Translations under genes and position numbers: made by a program
The notes under the pieces: model-generated
The model's database searches: none
Seen by the model: the letters and a program-made list of their open reading frames with translations, nothing else
Told to the model about the DNA's origin: nothing
Assembly: GCF_025153455.1 (NCBI RefSeq)
Contig: NZ_JANZNT010000002.1
Span: 558,001-622,000 of the forward strand
Source: Sphingomonas sp. BGYR3
Lineage (GTDB): Bacteria > Pseudomonadota > Alphaproteobacteria > Sphingomonadales > Sphingomonadaceae
DNA: 64,000 nucleotides
Direction of reading: 5' to 3'
In this document: in pieces, positions 54,696 to 63,760 of the stretch
Layout: each line of letters opens with the position of its first letter
Position numbering within the stretch: the first letter of the stretch is position 1

Positions 54696-55196
54696 GGCCG
54701 GTGTTTAGGGACGGGGGCGCACCGGTAAAGCGGAAATCGGATCGGCCGATACCTTGGCGGCGGCCGCCGTGTCATGCGCGATCGGGGGCATGACTGTGCC
54801 GATGCCCCTGCCGATCCCTTCTGCTTTCATCGATGTAAGTTACGTATTGTTGCGATCTATCAATAAGCTACCGATGGGGCGATACCGGCCTCGACACGGT
54901 TTTCGGGTCGCAGAGGCTAAAGCCCGCCCGGGGCGGCAGGCGTGCGCATTGTTACTCCCTTTCAGTCGCACGCCTGCGCAGCTGCCACCCGCAATCTGTA
55001 ACGCGCAGCGCCGCTGCGGATCCGCCAGCCACCAGATCTGTCCCGATTTGTGTAATCCCGTTCGGGTTGCGGCCCCCAAAATGCTGGATCGTTGCGCGCG
55101 CGACGATTACCGAAAGAGGATTGCCTTTTCCGTTCAGTTCGGGCCGGTGGGGCGCGGACGTGCAAGAACCGGCGCATCGGGTTAAAGGGTACTTCA
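54696..55196. other. 501-bp intergenic region with a series of hairpins
   Basis: I found no credible protein gene here. After an AT-richer stretch (about 54830-54868, TGTAAGTTACGTATTGTTGCG and on) comes a run of potential stems on the plus strand: GCCTC/GAGGC at 54888-54892 and 54913-54917 with a further GAC/GTC pair inside; CCGCC/GGCGG at 54924-54928 and 54932-54936; an 11-bp perfect stem GCAGGCGTGCG/CGCACGCCTGC at 54936-54946 and 54967-54977 with a 20-nt loop containing TACTCCCTTT; and CGCAGC/GCTGCG at 55004-55018. The loop is complementary to a Shine-Dalgarno-like sequence. It may be a small RNA or a structured leader of the kinase gene. No recognisable Rfam family by eye. Confidence 0.45.
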
Positions 55197-58034
55197 TTGG
55201 ACAGTTCGACCGATGTCGGTCAAATGGTGATGACGGGCATACACGATCCGGCACTGGTGCCGGTGTCGATCGGCATCGCTGTCCTTGCATCGTTCACTGC
55301 ACTCAGCATCGTTGCACGGATGCGCGCGGCCAGCGGCCGGGCCACCTATCTGTGGCTGTGCGCTGCGGCGGTGGCGCTGGGCGGCGGCGTGTGGTCGATG
55401 CATTTCGTTGCCATGCTGGCCTATCGGATGCCCGGCATGGTGATGCGCCATGACCTTGCCCTGACGCTGGTGTCGCTGGTGCTGGCCATCGGTGCGACCG
55501 GCCTGGGGCTGGGCGGGATGGACTGGAACCGGCCGCGACGGTTGCGCGTCGGTCTTGCCGGTCTGTTCATCGGCGGCGGTGTCGCGGCCATGCACTATGT
55601 CGGCATGTCCGGGATGTACATGGCCGGATATTCTGTCGTGTACGATGTCCGCTGGGTCGCACTTTCCATCCTGATCGCGCTGGCTGCGGCGACGGCTGCG
55701 GTCTGGCTGGCGTCACGCGATTATGGTCGCGGCCGGCAACTGGGCGCAGCGATAGTGATGGGCGCGGCCATTGCCGGGATGCACTATGCCGCGATGGCGG
55801 GCGTCGGGTTTGTGCCGGATGCCGATTCGGCCAAGCGCGGTGTGGCGCTGTTCGATCAGACAGCGCTCGGCCTTTCGATTTCCGTCGTCACGGCGATGAT
55901 CCTGATCCTGGCGCTTGCGGCTGCCCGGGTACAGCGGTTCATCGAACGCGCCGCGCAGGAACAGGCGCGCACGACGCTGCTGCTGACCATTGCCGATACG
56001 CTGCGCGGGCAGGACAGCGGCGAGGCATTGTCCGCCATCGCCCGCGCGCTTGGTGAGCATTTCGGGGCTGTCCGTTCGGGATTTGCGGAATGGGATGCCA
56101 GTGGCGGCAGTTTCGATTTCGTCGTGGGCTGGAGCGACGGGAGCGTCCCTCCGCTGGCGGGCAGCGATGCCGCGCGCTTTGTGCCGTCGACCTTGGACAC
56201 GCTGTCGACAGGCGGGCTGATTGCCAGCGAGAACCTGCCACTCCTCCAATCCATTACCGTTGCCGGCAGGCCTGATGGCGGGGCGGCGGATCATGCCGCA
56301 TTCCTGATCGTTCCGTTCGTCCGACACGCCCGGTTGCGCAGCATCGTCTATCTGAACGACCGCAGCCATCGCCGCTGGCGGGCGGACGAGATCGCGCTGA
56401 TCGAGGATATTGCCGAGCGCATCCGGTTGTTCATCGAACGCCAGGCGGCGGAAAGCGAGTTGCGCGCGCTGAACGCCAGCCTCGAACTGCGTATCGAGGC
56501 GCGTACAGCGGAACTGCGGCTTGCCGAGGACCGGCGACGGCAGGCGGATGCACTGTACCGCGCCTATTTCGAAAACACGCCCGATCGGCTGTTCGTGATC
56601 GGCGTGCGCTCCGATGGCGATTTCTTTGTTGAACAGCTCAATCCCGCGCATCAGGCAATCGTCGGTTTTGCGCTGGATGAGCTTGAAGGACGGACGATCA
56701 GCGAAATCCTGTCCCCCGATCTGGCCGAGCGCGTGACCAGCGCCTATCGTCATGTTGTTGAGACCCGGCAGCTTTACCAGTATCGCGAAATATACCCCGA
56801 AACCGGGGACCGGCGCTATCTGGATACGACGCTGGTGCCGCTGTTCGACGCTGTCGGTCACGTCGTCCGGATCATCGGATCGAGCCGCGATGTGACGCGA
56901 CAGGTCCAGACTGAAGAGGCGCTGCAACAGGCGCAGAAGATGGAGGCGATGGGGCAGCTGACCGGCGGGGTCGCGCATGATTTCAACAATCTGCTGACCC
57001 CGATGCTGGGCGCGCTTGATCGGCTGCATCGCAAGGGGGTGGGGGATGATCGCGACCGGCGCCTGATTGACGGGGCGCTCCAGTCGGCGGAGCGCGCACG
57101 CACGCTGGTCCATCGCCTGTTGTCCTTTGCCCGTCGTCAGCCGTTGCAGCCGGTGCCGGTCGACCTGTCGCAACTGGTGACGGATATGGCCGGCCTAATC
57201 ACCAGCACGGTGGGGCCGCGGGTCAACCTGATCCTCGATACGCCCTCCATGCTGCGCCCGGCCACCGCCGATCCCAACCAGCTGGAAATGGCGCTGCTCA
57301 ACCTAGCCGTGAATGCCCGCGACGCGATGCCCGATGGCGGCACGCTAACGATCGGGGTGTCCAGCGCCGTGGTCGATCCCGGCGACGGATCGGGGCTGGC
57401 GCCCGGTGCGTATCTTCGGCTGATGGTCGAAGATACCGGGACCGGCATGGATGCCGAAACGCTGTCGCGCGCCATCGAACCGTTTTTCACGACAAAGGCG
57501 CTGGGCAGGGGAACCGGGCTTGGCCTGTCCATGGCGCATGGCCTTGCCTCTCAGCTTGGCGGCACGCTGACCATCGACAGCGTGCCGGGACGGGGAACCA
57601 GCATCTGCATCTGGCTGCCCGCTTGCGGCGACCTGCCCGTTGCCAAGCCGGTAGCAGGCGATCCGTCGACGCGTCGGTCCTCTGGCCAGGTCCTGCTGGT
57701 CGATGACGAGGATCTGGTGCGCGGCACCACGGCACAGATGCTGTCGGACATCGGGTTCGATGTCACGGTTGCCGGGTCCGGGGACGAGGCGCTTGCGCTG
57801 CTTGATGGGGGGTATCGCCCCGACCTGATGATCACCGATCACCTCATGCCGGGCATGACCGGCAACGCCCTTGCCCGCACGTGCCGCGAGCGGTTTGGCG
57901 ACCTGCGCATCCTGGTCGTGTCGGGCTATGCCGACGCCGATGGCATCGATGCCGGTTTGCCGCGCCTCACCAAGCCGTTCCGGCAGGACGAACTGGCCAA
58001 CGCCATCGGGCTGCTGTCCGGATCGCCTGCCTGA
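55197..58034 (+). CDS. MHYT-GAF-PAS hybrid sensor histidine kinase
   Basis: A 945-residue orphan hybrid kinase. The N-terminal seven-TM MHYT sensor (about residues 20-225) shows three repeats of the metal-site motif: SMHFVAMLAYRM, AMHYVGMSGMYM and GMHYAAMAG. It is proposed to bind copper and sense oxygen, CO or NO. A GAF-like domain (LLLTIADTLRGQDSGEALSAIARALGEHF on), a coiled segment, a PAS domain (YRAYFENTPDRLFVIGV to IIGSSRDVTRQ) and the kinase core follow: H-box GGVAHDFNNLLTP, N-box LLNLAVNARDAMPDGG, GTGLGLSMAHG. A receiver domain closes the protein, with its Asp in PDLMITDHLMPG and a C-terminal Lys in RLTKPFR. The start is chosen as TTG 55197 (AAAGGG seven bases upstream); ATG 55224 is possible. 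No partner regulator is adjacent. Confidence 0.88.
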   Translation: MDSSTDVGQMVMTGIHDPALVPVSIGIAVLASFTALSIVARMRAASGRATYLWLCAAAVALGGGVWSMHFVAMLAYRMPGMVMRHDLALTLVSLVLAIGATGLGLGGMDWNRPRRLRVGLAGLFIGGGVAAMHYVGMSGMYMAGYSVVYDVRWVALSILIALAAATAAVWLASRDYGRGRQLGAAIVMGAAIAGMHYAAMAGVGFVPDADSAKRGVALFDQTALGLSISVVTAMILILALAAARVQRFIERAAQEQARTTLLLTIADTLRGQDSGEALSAIARALGEHFGAVRSGFAEWDASGGSFDFVVGWSDGSVPPLAGSDAARFVPSTLDTLSTGGLIASENLPLLQSITVAGRPDGGAADHAAFLIVPFVRHARLRSIVYLNDRSHRRWRADEIALIEDIAERIRLFIERQAAESELRALNASLELRIEARTAELRLAEDRRRQADALYRAYFENTPDRLFVIGVRSDGDFFVEQLNPAHQAIVGFALDELEGRTISEILSPDLAERVTSAYRHVVETRQLYQYREIYPETGDRRYLDTTLVPLFDAVGHVVRIIGSSRDVTRQVQTEEALQQAQKMEAMGQLTGGVAHDFNNLLTPMLGALDRLHRKGVGDDRDRRLIDGALQSAERARTLVHRLLSFARRQPLQPVPVDLSQLVTDMAGLITSTVGPRVNLILDTPSMLRPATADPNQLEMALLNLAVNARDAMPDGGTLTIGVSSAVVDPGDGSGLAPGAYLRLMVEDTGTGMDAETLSRAIEPFFTTKALGRGTGLGLSMAHGLASQLGGTLTIDSVPGRGTSICIWLPACGDLPVAKPVAGDPSTRRSSGQVLLVDDEDLVRGTTAQMLSDIGFDVTVAGSGDEALALLDGGYRPDLMITDHLMPGMTGNALARTCRERFGDLRILVVSGYADADGIDAGLPRLTKPFRQDELANAIGLLSGSPA

Positions 58035-58046
58035 ACGGCGGGCCGC

Positions 58047-59198
58047 TCATTCCTTGACCAGGATGTGCGGCCCGATCGCGTCAATGGTGGGGCATCCGGT
58101 CAGCGTCATCGCAACCCGCATTTCCGCATCGATCAGGTTGAGCAGGTGGGCAACGCCCGCCTCTCCCTTTGCGCCCAGCGCATAGGCCCAGGCCCGGCCC
58201 AGCAGCACGCCCTTTGCCCCCAGCGCCAGCATCCGCACCACGTCCAGCCCCGACCGCACCCCGCCATCGGCCAGCACGGTCAGGCGATCGCCCACCGCCG
58301 CCGCGATGGGGGGCAGGGCGCGGGCAGTGGCCGGCACCCCGTCAAGCTGACGCCCGCCATGGTTGGATACGACGATGCCGTCCGCGCCCAGATCAGCGGC
58401 TGCGCGCGCATCCTCGGCGTCCAGGATGCCCTTGATGATCAATGGCCCGGTCCATTCCGTGCGGATGAAATCCAGATCCTTCCACGTCACGCTGGCGTCG
58501 AAATTGTTGCGCATCCAGGCAAAGAAATCCTCCAGCCCGGTATTCCCGGCCAGCACGGGCGCGACATTGCCCAGCTGATGCGGTCGGCCATTGACGCCGA
58601 CGTCCCATGCCCAGTGGGGGTGTTTTACCGCCTGCCAGATGCGGCGCAGATCGCCGGCAAGGCCGGAGGCGCCCGCCAGACCCGAATGATAGTCGCGATA
58701 GCGCGAACCGGGCACCGGCATATCGACGGTAAAGATCAGCGTGGTGCAACCCCCATCGCGCGCCTGTTGCAGCAGCGCGCGCATGAAGCCGCGGTCGCGG
58801 ATCATGTACAGCTGGAACCATAACGGGCGCGGGCTTGCCTTTGCCACCTCGTCCAGCGGGCAGCAGGAAACGGTGGACAGGCAGAACGGCACGCCGGCCG
58901 CCGCCGCCGCCCGCGCTGCCTGAGTCTCGCCCCGCCGTGCGTTCATCCCGGCCAGACCAACGGGTGCCAGCGCGACCGGCATCGACATCGCCTCGCCGAA
59001 CAGGCTGGCCGACAGGTCGATGCCATCGGTGCCGGTCAGCACGCGCTGGCGCAGCGCAATGCCGCTCAGTTCCTCGACATTGCGACGCAGCGTCACCTCG
59101 GCATAGGAGCCGCCGTCGATATATTCGAACAGGAAGGGGGGCAGGCGCCGACGCGCCAGTTCCCGATAGTCGATTGCGGATGCGGCCTTGCGGATCAT
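58047..59198 (-). CDS. lldD: FMN-dependent L-lactate dehydrogenase
   Basis: An alpha-hydroxyacid oxidase family enzyme of 383 residues that oxidises L-lactate to pyruvate. Catalytic and FMN motifs are complete: [13 protein letters not shown] with Tyr26, [21 protein letters not shown] with Tyr131, [14 protein letters not shown] with Lys256, [12 protein letters not shown] with the base His280, and [27 protein letters not shown]. The ATG overlaps the stop of the rhamnose dehydrogenase gene (ATGA). In this cluster it would recycle the L-lactate released by the rhamnose pathway, which explains its co-transcription with a sugar dehydrogenase. Other 2-hydroxyacids are possible substrates. Confidence 0.92.
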   Translation of the reverse strand: MIRKAASAIDYRELARRRLPPFLFEYIDGGSYAEVTLRRNVEELSGIALRQRVLTGTDGIDLSASLFGEAMSMPVALAPVGLAGMNARRGETQAARAAAAAGVPFCLSTVSCCPLDEVAKASPRPLWFQLYMIRDRGFMRALLQQARDGGCTTLIFTVDMPVPGSRYRDYHSGLAGASGLAGDLRRIWQAVKHPHWAWDVGVNGRPHQLGNVAPVLAGNTGLEDFFAWMRNNFDASVTWKDLDFIRTEWTGPLIIKGILDAEDARAAADLGADGIVVSNHGGRQLDGVPATARALPPIAAAVGDRLTVLADGGVRSGLDVVRMLALGAKGVLLGRAWAYALGAKGEAGVAHLLNLIDAEMRVAMTLTGCPTIDAIGPHILVKE

Positions 59199-59959
59199 TG
59201 CAGGTTCACGAACGCCCCGCCGTCGACCAGCAGCGCAGCCCCGGTGACATAGGCAGCCATGTCTGACGCCAGGAAGATGATCGGCCCGGCCAGGTCGTCC
59301 GCCTCGCCCAGCCGGCCCAGCGGAATGCGCGCGGTCATCCGGTCGCGCTTGTCCTGATCGGCCAGGTCGTCCTTGTTGATTTCGGTAAGGATGGTGCCCG
59401 GCAGCACGGAATTGCAACGGATGCCATGCTTGCCCAGCGCAATCGCGGTGGATTGCATCAACGAATGGATGCCGGCCTTGGTCGGCGTATAGTGGGTCTG
59501 ATATTCCCCGCCGACCAGTGCGGAGATGGAGGATACCGCGACGATGGCACCGCCGTCGCCCTGTGCCACCATCTGCTTTGCCGCTGCCTGACACATGTAA
59601 TAGGCGCCGTGCAGGTTCACCCGCATCGTGCGCTCCATCACGTCGGCCGGCATGTCCAGAAAGCTGTGGAACGGGCAGATGCCGGCATTGGATACCAGGA
59701 CATCGACCCGCCCGAACGCATCCACCGCGCGGGCAACGAAGTCGGTCGCGGTCGCCGCTTCGGCAACGTCGCCCTTTACGGCAAGCGCGCGGCGGCCCAG
59801 CGCCTCGATCTCCGCCACTGCCGATGCGGCCTTGGCGTCACTGGATGCATAGTTGAGCACGACGTCCGCGCCATGACGGGCAGCGCCAATGGCCGCCGCC
59901 CGGCCGATGCCGGTCGATGCGCCCGTGACAAGCACGACCTTGTTCTCAAGCAATCCCAT
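59195..59959 (-). CDS. LRA1: L-rhamnose 1-dehydrogenase (SDR)
   Basis: A short-chain dehydrogenase of 254 residues that oxidises L-rhamnose to L-rhamnono-1,4-lactone. The cofactor motif TGASTGIG is at 12-19. The catalytic Ser144, Tyr157 and Lys161 are in SSISALVGG and HYTPTKAG. The segments [28 protein letters not shown] and [20 protein letters not shown] recall the L-rhamnose dehydrogenases of Sphingomonas and Azotobacter specifically. ATG 59959 has GGAG seven bases upstream, better than the ATG at 59971. The rest of the alternative rhamnose pathway lies alongside, which makes the substrate assignment strong. Confidence 0.9.
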   Translation of the reverse strand: MGLLENKVVLVTGASTGIGRAAAIGAARHGADVVLNYASSDAKAASAVAEIEALGRRALAVKGDVAEAATATDFVARAVDAFGRVDVLVSNAGICPFHSFLDMPADVMERTMRVNLHGAYYMCQAAAKQMVAQGDGGAIVAVSSISALVGGEYQTHYTPTKAGIHSLMQSTAIALGKHGIRCNSVLPGTILTEINKDDLADQDKRDRMTARIPLGRLGEADDLAGPIIFLASDMAAYVTGAALLVDGGAFVNLQ

Positions 59960-59988
59960 GCAGTTCTCCATTTGCCGAATATTCTGGT

Positions 59989-60807
59989 TCAGACCGCCTC
60001 GGGGTCCTTGCCCGACCAGCCCAGGTCCGCACTGATTGCGGCTGCTGTCCGGCGCACATCGTCGGTAAGCGATTCCATGCGGTCATCGGACATGTATTGC
60101 GCCGCGCTCGACACGCTGATCGCCGCGACGATCGCGCCGCCCGCGCCCCGGATGGGCGCGGCGACACACCGGATCAGATCCTCGTTTTCCTGAAGGTCAT
60201 AGGCGCGGCCTGCCCGGACATAGCCGGTCATCCGTTCCTGCCAGACGGACCATTCGGCGCGCGGCGCGCCCGCTGCCTGATCTTCGCGGAACAGCCGTTC
60301 CCAGGTTGCGGGCGTGCTGTCCAGGAGCAGCGCCTTGCCAAGGCCGGTCGAAGTCAGCGCCTGACGATCGCCTACCCGGCTGGAGATTTCCACCCGGCGG
60401 CGGCCCGGAATCTTGTCGAGATACAGCGCCCGATCGGCGTCGATCACGCCGATATGCACCGTATCCTCGGTCAGGCCGGCCAGCCGTTCCAGATGGTCGC
60501 GCGCCACCTGAACAATGTCGGTCTGTTGCTGGGCGATAAAGCCCAGTTCCAGCAGCTTGGGTCCGATCCGATACCCGATACGGGGGGCAAAGCTGAGATA
60601 CCGCCGTTCGATCAGGGCGCTGGCCAGCCGGTGCGTGGTCGACCGGGTCAGCCCAAGTGTCTGAGCCAATTCGACAAGGGTCAGCGGGCTTGATGTCACC
60701 GCCTCGATCACGTCCAGCCCGCGCATCAGGGTCTGGCTGCCCGCGACGGAGGAACGTGCGCCAGCCGCCCCGTCGGCTGATTCAGGATTTGACGACGTCG
60801 TTCTCAT
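59989..60807 (-). CDS. IclR-family transcriptional regulator of the rhamnose cluster
   Basis: A 272-residue regulator. After a short polar lead, a winged helix-turn-helix ([47 protein letters not shown]; the recognition helix is in LTRSTTHRL) is followed by an IclR effector domain ([61 protein letters not shown]). It is divergent from the rhamnonate dehydratase gene and lies 29 bp upstream of the rhamnose dehydrogenase gene, so it most likely controls the two arms of the cluster in response to a rhamnose intermediate (inference). Confidence 0.9.
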   Translation of the reverse strand: MRTTSSNPESADGAAGARSSVAGSQTLMRGLDVIEAVTSSPLTLVELAQTLGLTRSTTHRLASALIERRYLSFAPRIGYRIGPKLLELGFIAQQQTDIVQVARDHLERLAGLTEDTVHIGVIDADRALYLDKIPGRRRVEISSRVGDRQALTSTGLGKALLLDSTPATWERLFREDQAAGAPRAEWSVWQERMTGYVRAGRAYDLQENEDLIRCVAAPIRGAGGAIVAAISVSSAAQYMSDDRMESLTDDVRRTAAAISADLGWSGKDPEAV

Positions 60808-60947
60808 TTAATAATACTCTGTCTCATAATGTGAAAATGTCAAGAGCGTGCTTGTCATCCGGTCACGCGCAGCATTTTGGGGATCGTGTGCTGCACGGAA
60901 CGGACAAGCAAGGGGGAGGGGCAAGCCAGCATGGAGCAAAAGGGCTT
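60808..60947. promoter_or_regulatory. Divergent promoter region of the rhamnose cluster
   Basis: The 140 bp between the IclR gene and the rhamnonate dehydratase gene begin with the most AT-rich stretch of the neighbourhood (60807-60842; contains TAATAATACTCT and CATAATGTGAAAATG). Promoters for both directions must lie here. An imperfect GCAGCA/TGCTGC repeat with a 14-base spacer lies near 60870-60895. No confident IclR box could be defined. Confidence 0.45.
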
Positions 60948-62132
60948 ATGAAATTTCCGCTTATCCGGCACGTCCGCGCCTATACGGTGCGCGGCGGCGG
61001 GGCCGATTACCATGACCAGGGCGAGGGCCACTGGATCGACGACCACATCGCCACGCCGATGAGCCGATATCCCGAATATCGCCAGTCGCGGCAGAGTTTC
61101 GGCATCAATGTGCTGGGCACGCTTGTGGTCGAAATCGAGGCGGATGACGGCACGATCGGTTTTGCGGTGACCACGGGCGGCGAACCGGCCTGCTATATCG
61201 TCGAAAAGCATCTCGCCCGCTTCCTTGAAGGGCGCAATCCCGCCGAGATCGAGAAGATCTGGGACCAGATGTATTTTTCCACCCAATATTATGGCCGCAA
61301 GGGACTGGTGGTGAATGCCCTGTCCGGCGTCGATCTGGCCTTGTGGGATCTGCTCGGGCGGCTGCGCGGCGAGCCGGTGCATCAGATGCTGGGCGGCGCC
61401 GTCCGGGACGAACTGCAATTCTATGCCACCGGCGCGCGGCCCGATATCGCCAAGGAACTGGGCTTTATCGGCGGCAAGATGCCGCTGCACCATGGCCCGG
61501 CCGAGGGCATTGAGGGATTGCTCAAGAATATCGCCGAACTGGCCGAAATGCGGTCGCGCTGCGGCCCCGATTTCTGGCTGATGTGGGATTGCTGGATGGC
61601 GCTGGACGTTGACTATGCCACGCGGCTGGCCATTGCTGCGCACGAGCATGGCCTGAAATGGATCGAGGAGGCGATCAGCCCCGACGATTATTGGGGCTAC
61701 GCCGAACTGAAGCGCAACGTGCCGCGCGGCATGTTGGTGACCACCGGCGAGCATGAAGCGACGCGGTGGGGCTTTCGGATGCTGATGGAAATGGACTGCT
61801 GCGACATCATTCAGCCCGATGTGGGCTGGTGCGGCGGCCTGACCGAACTCATCAAGATCAGCGCGCTGGCCGATGCGCGGGGCAAGCTGGTCGTGCCGCA
61901 CGGCTCGTCGGTCTACAGCTATCATTTCGTGGCGACGCGCCACAACTCGCCCTTTGCCGAGTTTCTGATGATGCACCCCGGCCCGACCGAGGTGGTGCCG
62001 ATGTTCTCGCCGCAACTGCTTGGCGAACCGGTACCCCAGAACGGTCGCCTGCCGATCAGTGCGCTCGACAAGCCCGGCTTCGGCGTCGAGCTTAATCGCG
62101 ATATCGCCCTTCACCGCCCCTATCAGCATTAA
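60948..62132 (+). CDS. LRA3: L-rhamnonate dehydratase
   Basis: An enolase-superfamily enzyme (mandelate racemase subgroup, RhamD family) of 394 residues that dehydrates L-rhamnonate to 2-keto-3-deoxy-L-rhamnonate. Magnesium ligands are Asp214 ([10 protein letters not shown]), Glu240 (WIEEAI) and Glu268 ([11 protein letters not shown]). The acid/base His318 is in [13 protein letters not shown], and the characteristic His33 is in [30 protein letters not shown] is the typical barrel signature. The chosen ATG 60948 gives the family N-terminus [12 protein letters not shown]; the upstream open frame crosses the promoter region. First gene of the rightward operon, in the order dehydratase, hydrolase, dehydrogenase, lactonase. 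Confidence 0.95.
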   Translation: MKFPLIRHVRAYTVRGGGADYHDQGEGHWIDDHIATPMSRYPEYRQSRQSFGINVLGTLVVEIEADDGTIGFAVTTGGEPACYIVEKHLARFLEGRNPAEIEKIWDQMYFSTQYYGRKGLVVNALSGVDLALWDLLGRLRGEPVHQMLGGAVRDELQFYATGARPDIAKELGFIGGKMPLHHGPAEGIEGLLKNIAELAEMRSRCGPDFWLMWDCWMALDVDYATRLAIAAHEHGLKWIEEAISPDDYWGYAELKRNVPRGMLVTTGEHEATRWGFRMLMEMDCCDIIQPDVGWCGGLTELIKISALADARGKLVVPHGSSVYSYHFVATRHNSPFAEFLMMHPGPTEVVPMFSPQLLGEPVPQNGRLPISALDKPGFGVELNRDIALHRPYQH

Positions 62133-62145
62133 GGAACAGTCCGAG

Positions 62146-63000
62146 ATGAAGTTTTGTCGTTTTGGCCCGCGCGGGGCCGAAAAGCCTGGTGTGATCGATG
62201 GTCAGGGCCGGATTCGCGATCTGGCCGGGCACCTGTCCGATGTCACAGTCGATGCGATCGACGGGCTGTCGGTCGATGTGGACAGCCTGCCGCTGGTCGA
62301 GGGTAAACCGCGGCTGGGCGTGCCGGTGGCCGGCATCGGCAAGATCGTGGCGATCGGCCTGAATTACGAGGATCACGCCATCGAATCGAACCTGCCGATC
62401 CCGACCGAGCCGGTCATGTTCATGAAGGCGCTGTCGGCGCTGACCGGCCCGAATGACGAGGTGATGCTGCCCAAGGGGTCGACCCAAAGCGACTGGGAAG
62501 TCGAGCTGGCGGTCATCATCGGCAAGACCTGCCGTTACGTCGACGAATCCGCCGCGCTGGATCATGTCGCCGGCTACGCCATCGCCAATGACGTGTCCGA
62601 ACGCTTCAACCAGAAGCAGCGCGGCAGCCAGTGGTCGAAGGGGAAGGGGCACGACACCTTCTGCCCGCTGGGTCCATGGCTGGTCACGCCGGACGAGGTG
62701 GGCGATCCGCAGGCGCTGGACATGTTCCTCGACCTCAATGGCGAGCGGATGCAGACCGGCAACACGCGCACGATGATCTTCAACGTGGCGCAGATCATCA
62801 GCTATGTCAGCGAATATGTGACGCTGTATCCCGGCGATGTCCTGATCACCGGTACGCCGCCGGGCGTGGGTGAGGGCAAGAAGCCGCAGGCAATCTATCT
62901 GAAGGCGGGCGATACGATGCGCCTTGGCATCGCTGGGCTTGGCGAACAGCAGCAGCAGGTGGTCGAATGGCGCCATCTGGGTGACGAGGTGCTGGGATGA
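62146..63000 (+). CDS. LRA6: L-2,4-diketo-3-deoxyrhamnonate hydrolase (FAH family)
   Basis: A 284-residue fumarylacetoacetase-family enzyme that splits 2,4-diketo-3-deoxy-L-rhamnonate into pyruvate and L-lactate. The metal-binding core is clear: GLNYEDHAIESNLPIP, QSDWEVELAVIIGK with the acidic E-x-E pair, AIANDVSERFNQKQRGSQWSKGKGHDTFCPLGPWLV, then LITGTPPGVGEGKKP. The N-terminal KFCRFGPRGAEKPG domain is short. The family includes many beta-diketone hydrolases, so the substrate is inferred from the flanking rhamnose genes, which match the known LRA order of functions. ATG 62146 lies 13 bp after the dehydratase stop. Confidence 0.9.
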   Translation: MKFCRFGPRGAEKPGVIDGQGRIRDLAGHLSDVTVDAIDGLSVDVDSLPLVEGKPRLGVPVAGIGKIVAIGLNYEDHAIESNLPIPTEPVMFMKALSALTGPNDEVMLPKGSTQSDWEVELAVIIGKTCRYVDESAALDHVAGYAIANDVSERFNQKQRGSQWSKGKGHDTFCPLGPWLVTPDEVGDPQALDMFLDLNGERMQTGNTRTMIFNVAQIISYVSEYVTLYPGDVLITGTPPGVGEGKKPQAIYLKAGDTMRLGIAGLGEQQQQVVEWRHLGDEVLG

Positions 63001-63743
63001 CCAGCTATGCGGGGCGCTTTGCCGGCCGGGCGGCAATCATCACGGGGGGCGCATCGGGGCTGGGCCGATCGGTTGCGGAGCGCATCCTTGCCGAAGGCGG
63101 CACGGTGTCGCTGTGGGACATGAACAGCGCGCTGGATGAGGCGCGCAATCAGCTCGGCGGGGTTCATGGCGTCAAGGTTGATGTCTCGGACTCGGCTGCC
63201 GTGGAAGCGGCTGCCGCCGAAAGCGCGGCCGCGCTTGGCCGGGTGGATATCCTTGTCTGTTCGGCCGGGATCACCGGCCCGACCGTGCCCGTCACCGAAT
63301 TTCCGCTGGACGGCTGGGAACGGACCATCGCGATCAACCTCAACGGCCTGTTCTACTGCAACCGTGCCGTGGTCCCGCACATGCTGGCCAATGGCTATGG
63401 CCGGGTCGTCAACATCGCGTCCGTCGCGGGCAAGGAGGGCAATCCCAATGCGTCCGCCTATTCCGCGTCCAAGGCCGGTGTGATCGGGTTCACCAAGTCG
63501 CTGGGCAAGGAACTGGCCGGCAAGGGCGTGATCGTCAACGCGCTGACCCCGGCGACGTTCGAAAGCCCGATCCTGGCGCAGCTGCCGCAGAGTCAGGTGG
63601 ATTACATGCGCTCAAAAATCCCGATGGGTCGGCTGGGCGAAGTGCATGAAAGCGCCGCGATGGTCTGTTTCATGGCCAGCGAGGAATGCAGCTTCACCAC
63701 GGCATCGGTGTTCGACACCTCGGGCGGCCGCACCACCTATTGA
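62997..63743 (+). CDS. LRA5: 2-keto-3-deoxy-L-rhamnonate 4-dehydrogenase (SDR)
   Basis: A short-chain dehydrogenase of 248 residues. The cofactor motif is TGGASGLG at 16-23 and an Asp41 after the second strand (SLWDMN) suggests NAD over NADP. NAG is replaced by CSAGITGP, and catalytic Ser142, Tyr155 and Lys159 are present (IASVAGK and AYSASKAG). TPATFESPIL and SEECSFTTASVFDTSGGRTTY close the protein. It should oxidise the C4 hydroxyl of 2-keto-3-deoxy-L-rhamnonate just before the LRA6 step. ATG overlaps the LRA6 stop (ATGA). The specific substrate rests on the gene context. Confidence 0.88.
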   Translation: MTSYAGRFAGRAAIITGGASGLGRSVAERILAEGGTVSLWDMNSALDEARNQLGGVHGVKVDVSDSAAVEAAAAESAAALGRVDILVCSAGITGPTVPVTEFPLDGWERTIAINLNGLFYCNRAVVPHMLANGYGRVVNIASVAGKEGNPNASAYSASKAGVIGFTKSLGKELAGKGVIVNALTPATFESPILAQLPQSQVDYMRSKIPMGRLGEVHESAAMVCFMASEECSFTTASVFDTSGGRTTY

Positions 63744-63760
63744 ACAGGACGGAGACCGGC

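Noticed and set aside
54876..54925. Possible tmRNA 5' end (GGGGCGATACCGGCCTCGACACGG resembles the start of ssrA)
   Set aside because: No tag reading frame of the AANDN type follows, and no acceptor piece with a matching TCGCCCC-CCA end is found upstream or within 400 bp downstream. An Infernal search with the tmRNA and alpha-tmRNA models would settle it.
54754..55290. Open frames on both strands in the 54.7-55.2 kb gap
   Set aside because: No ribosome site, no recognisable family, and they run through several strong hairpins. They look like chance open frames in GC-rich DNA.
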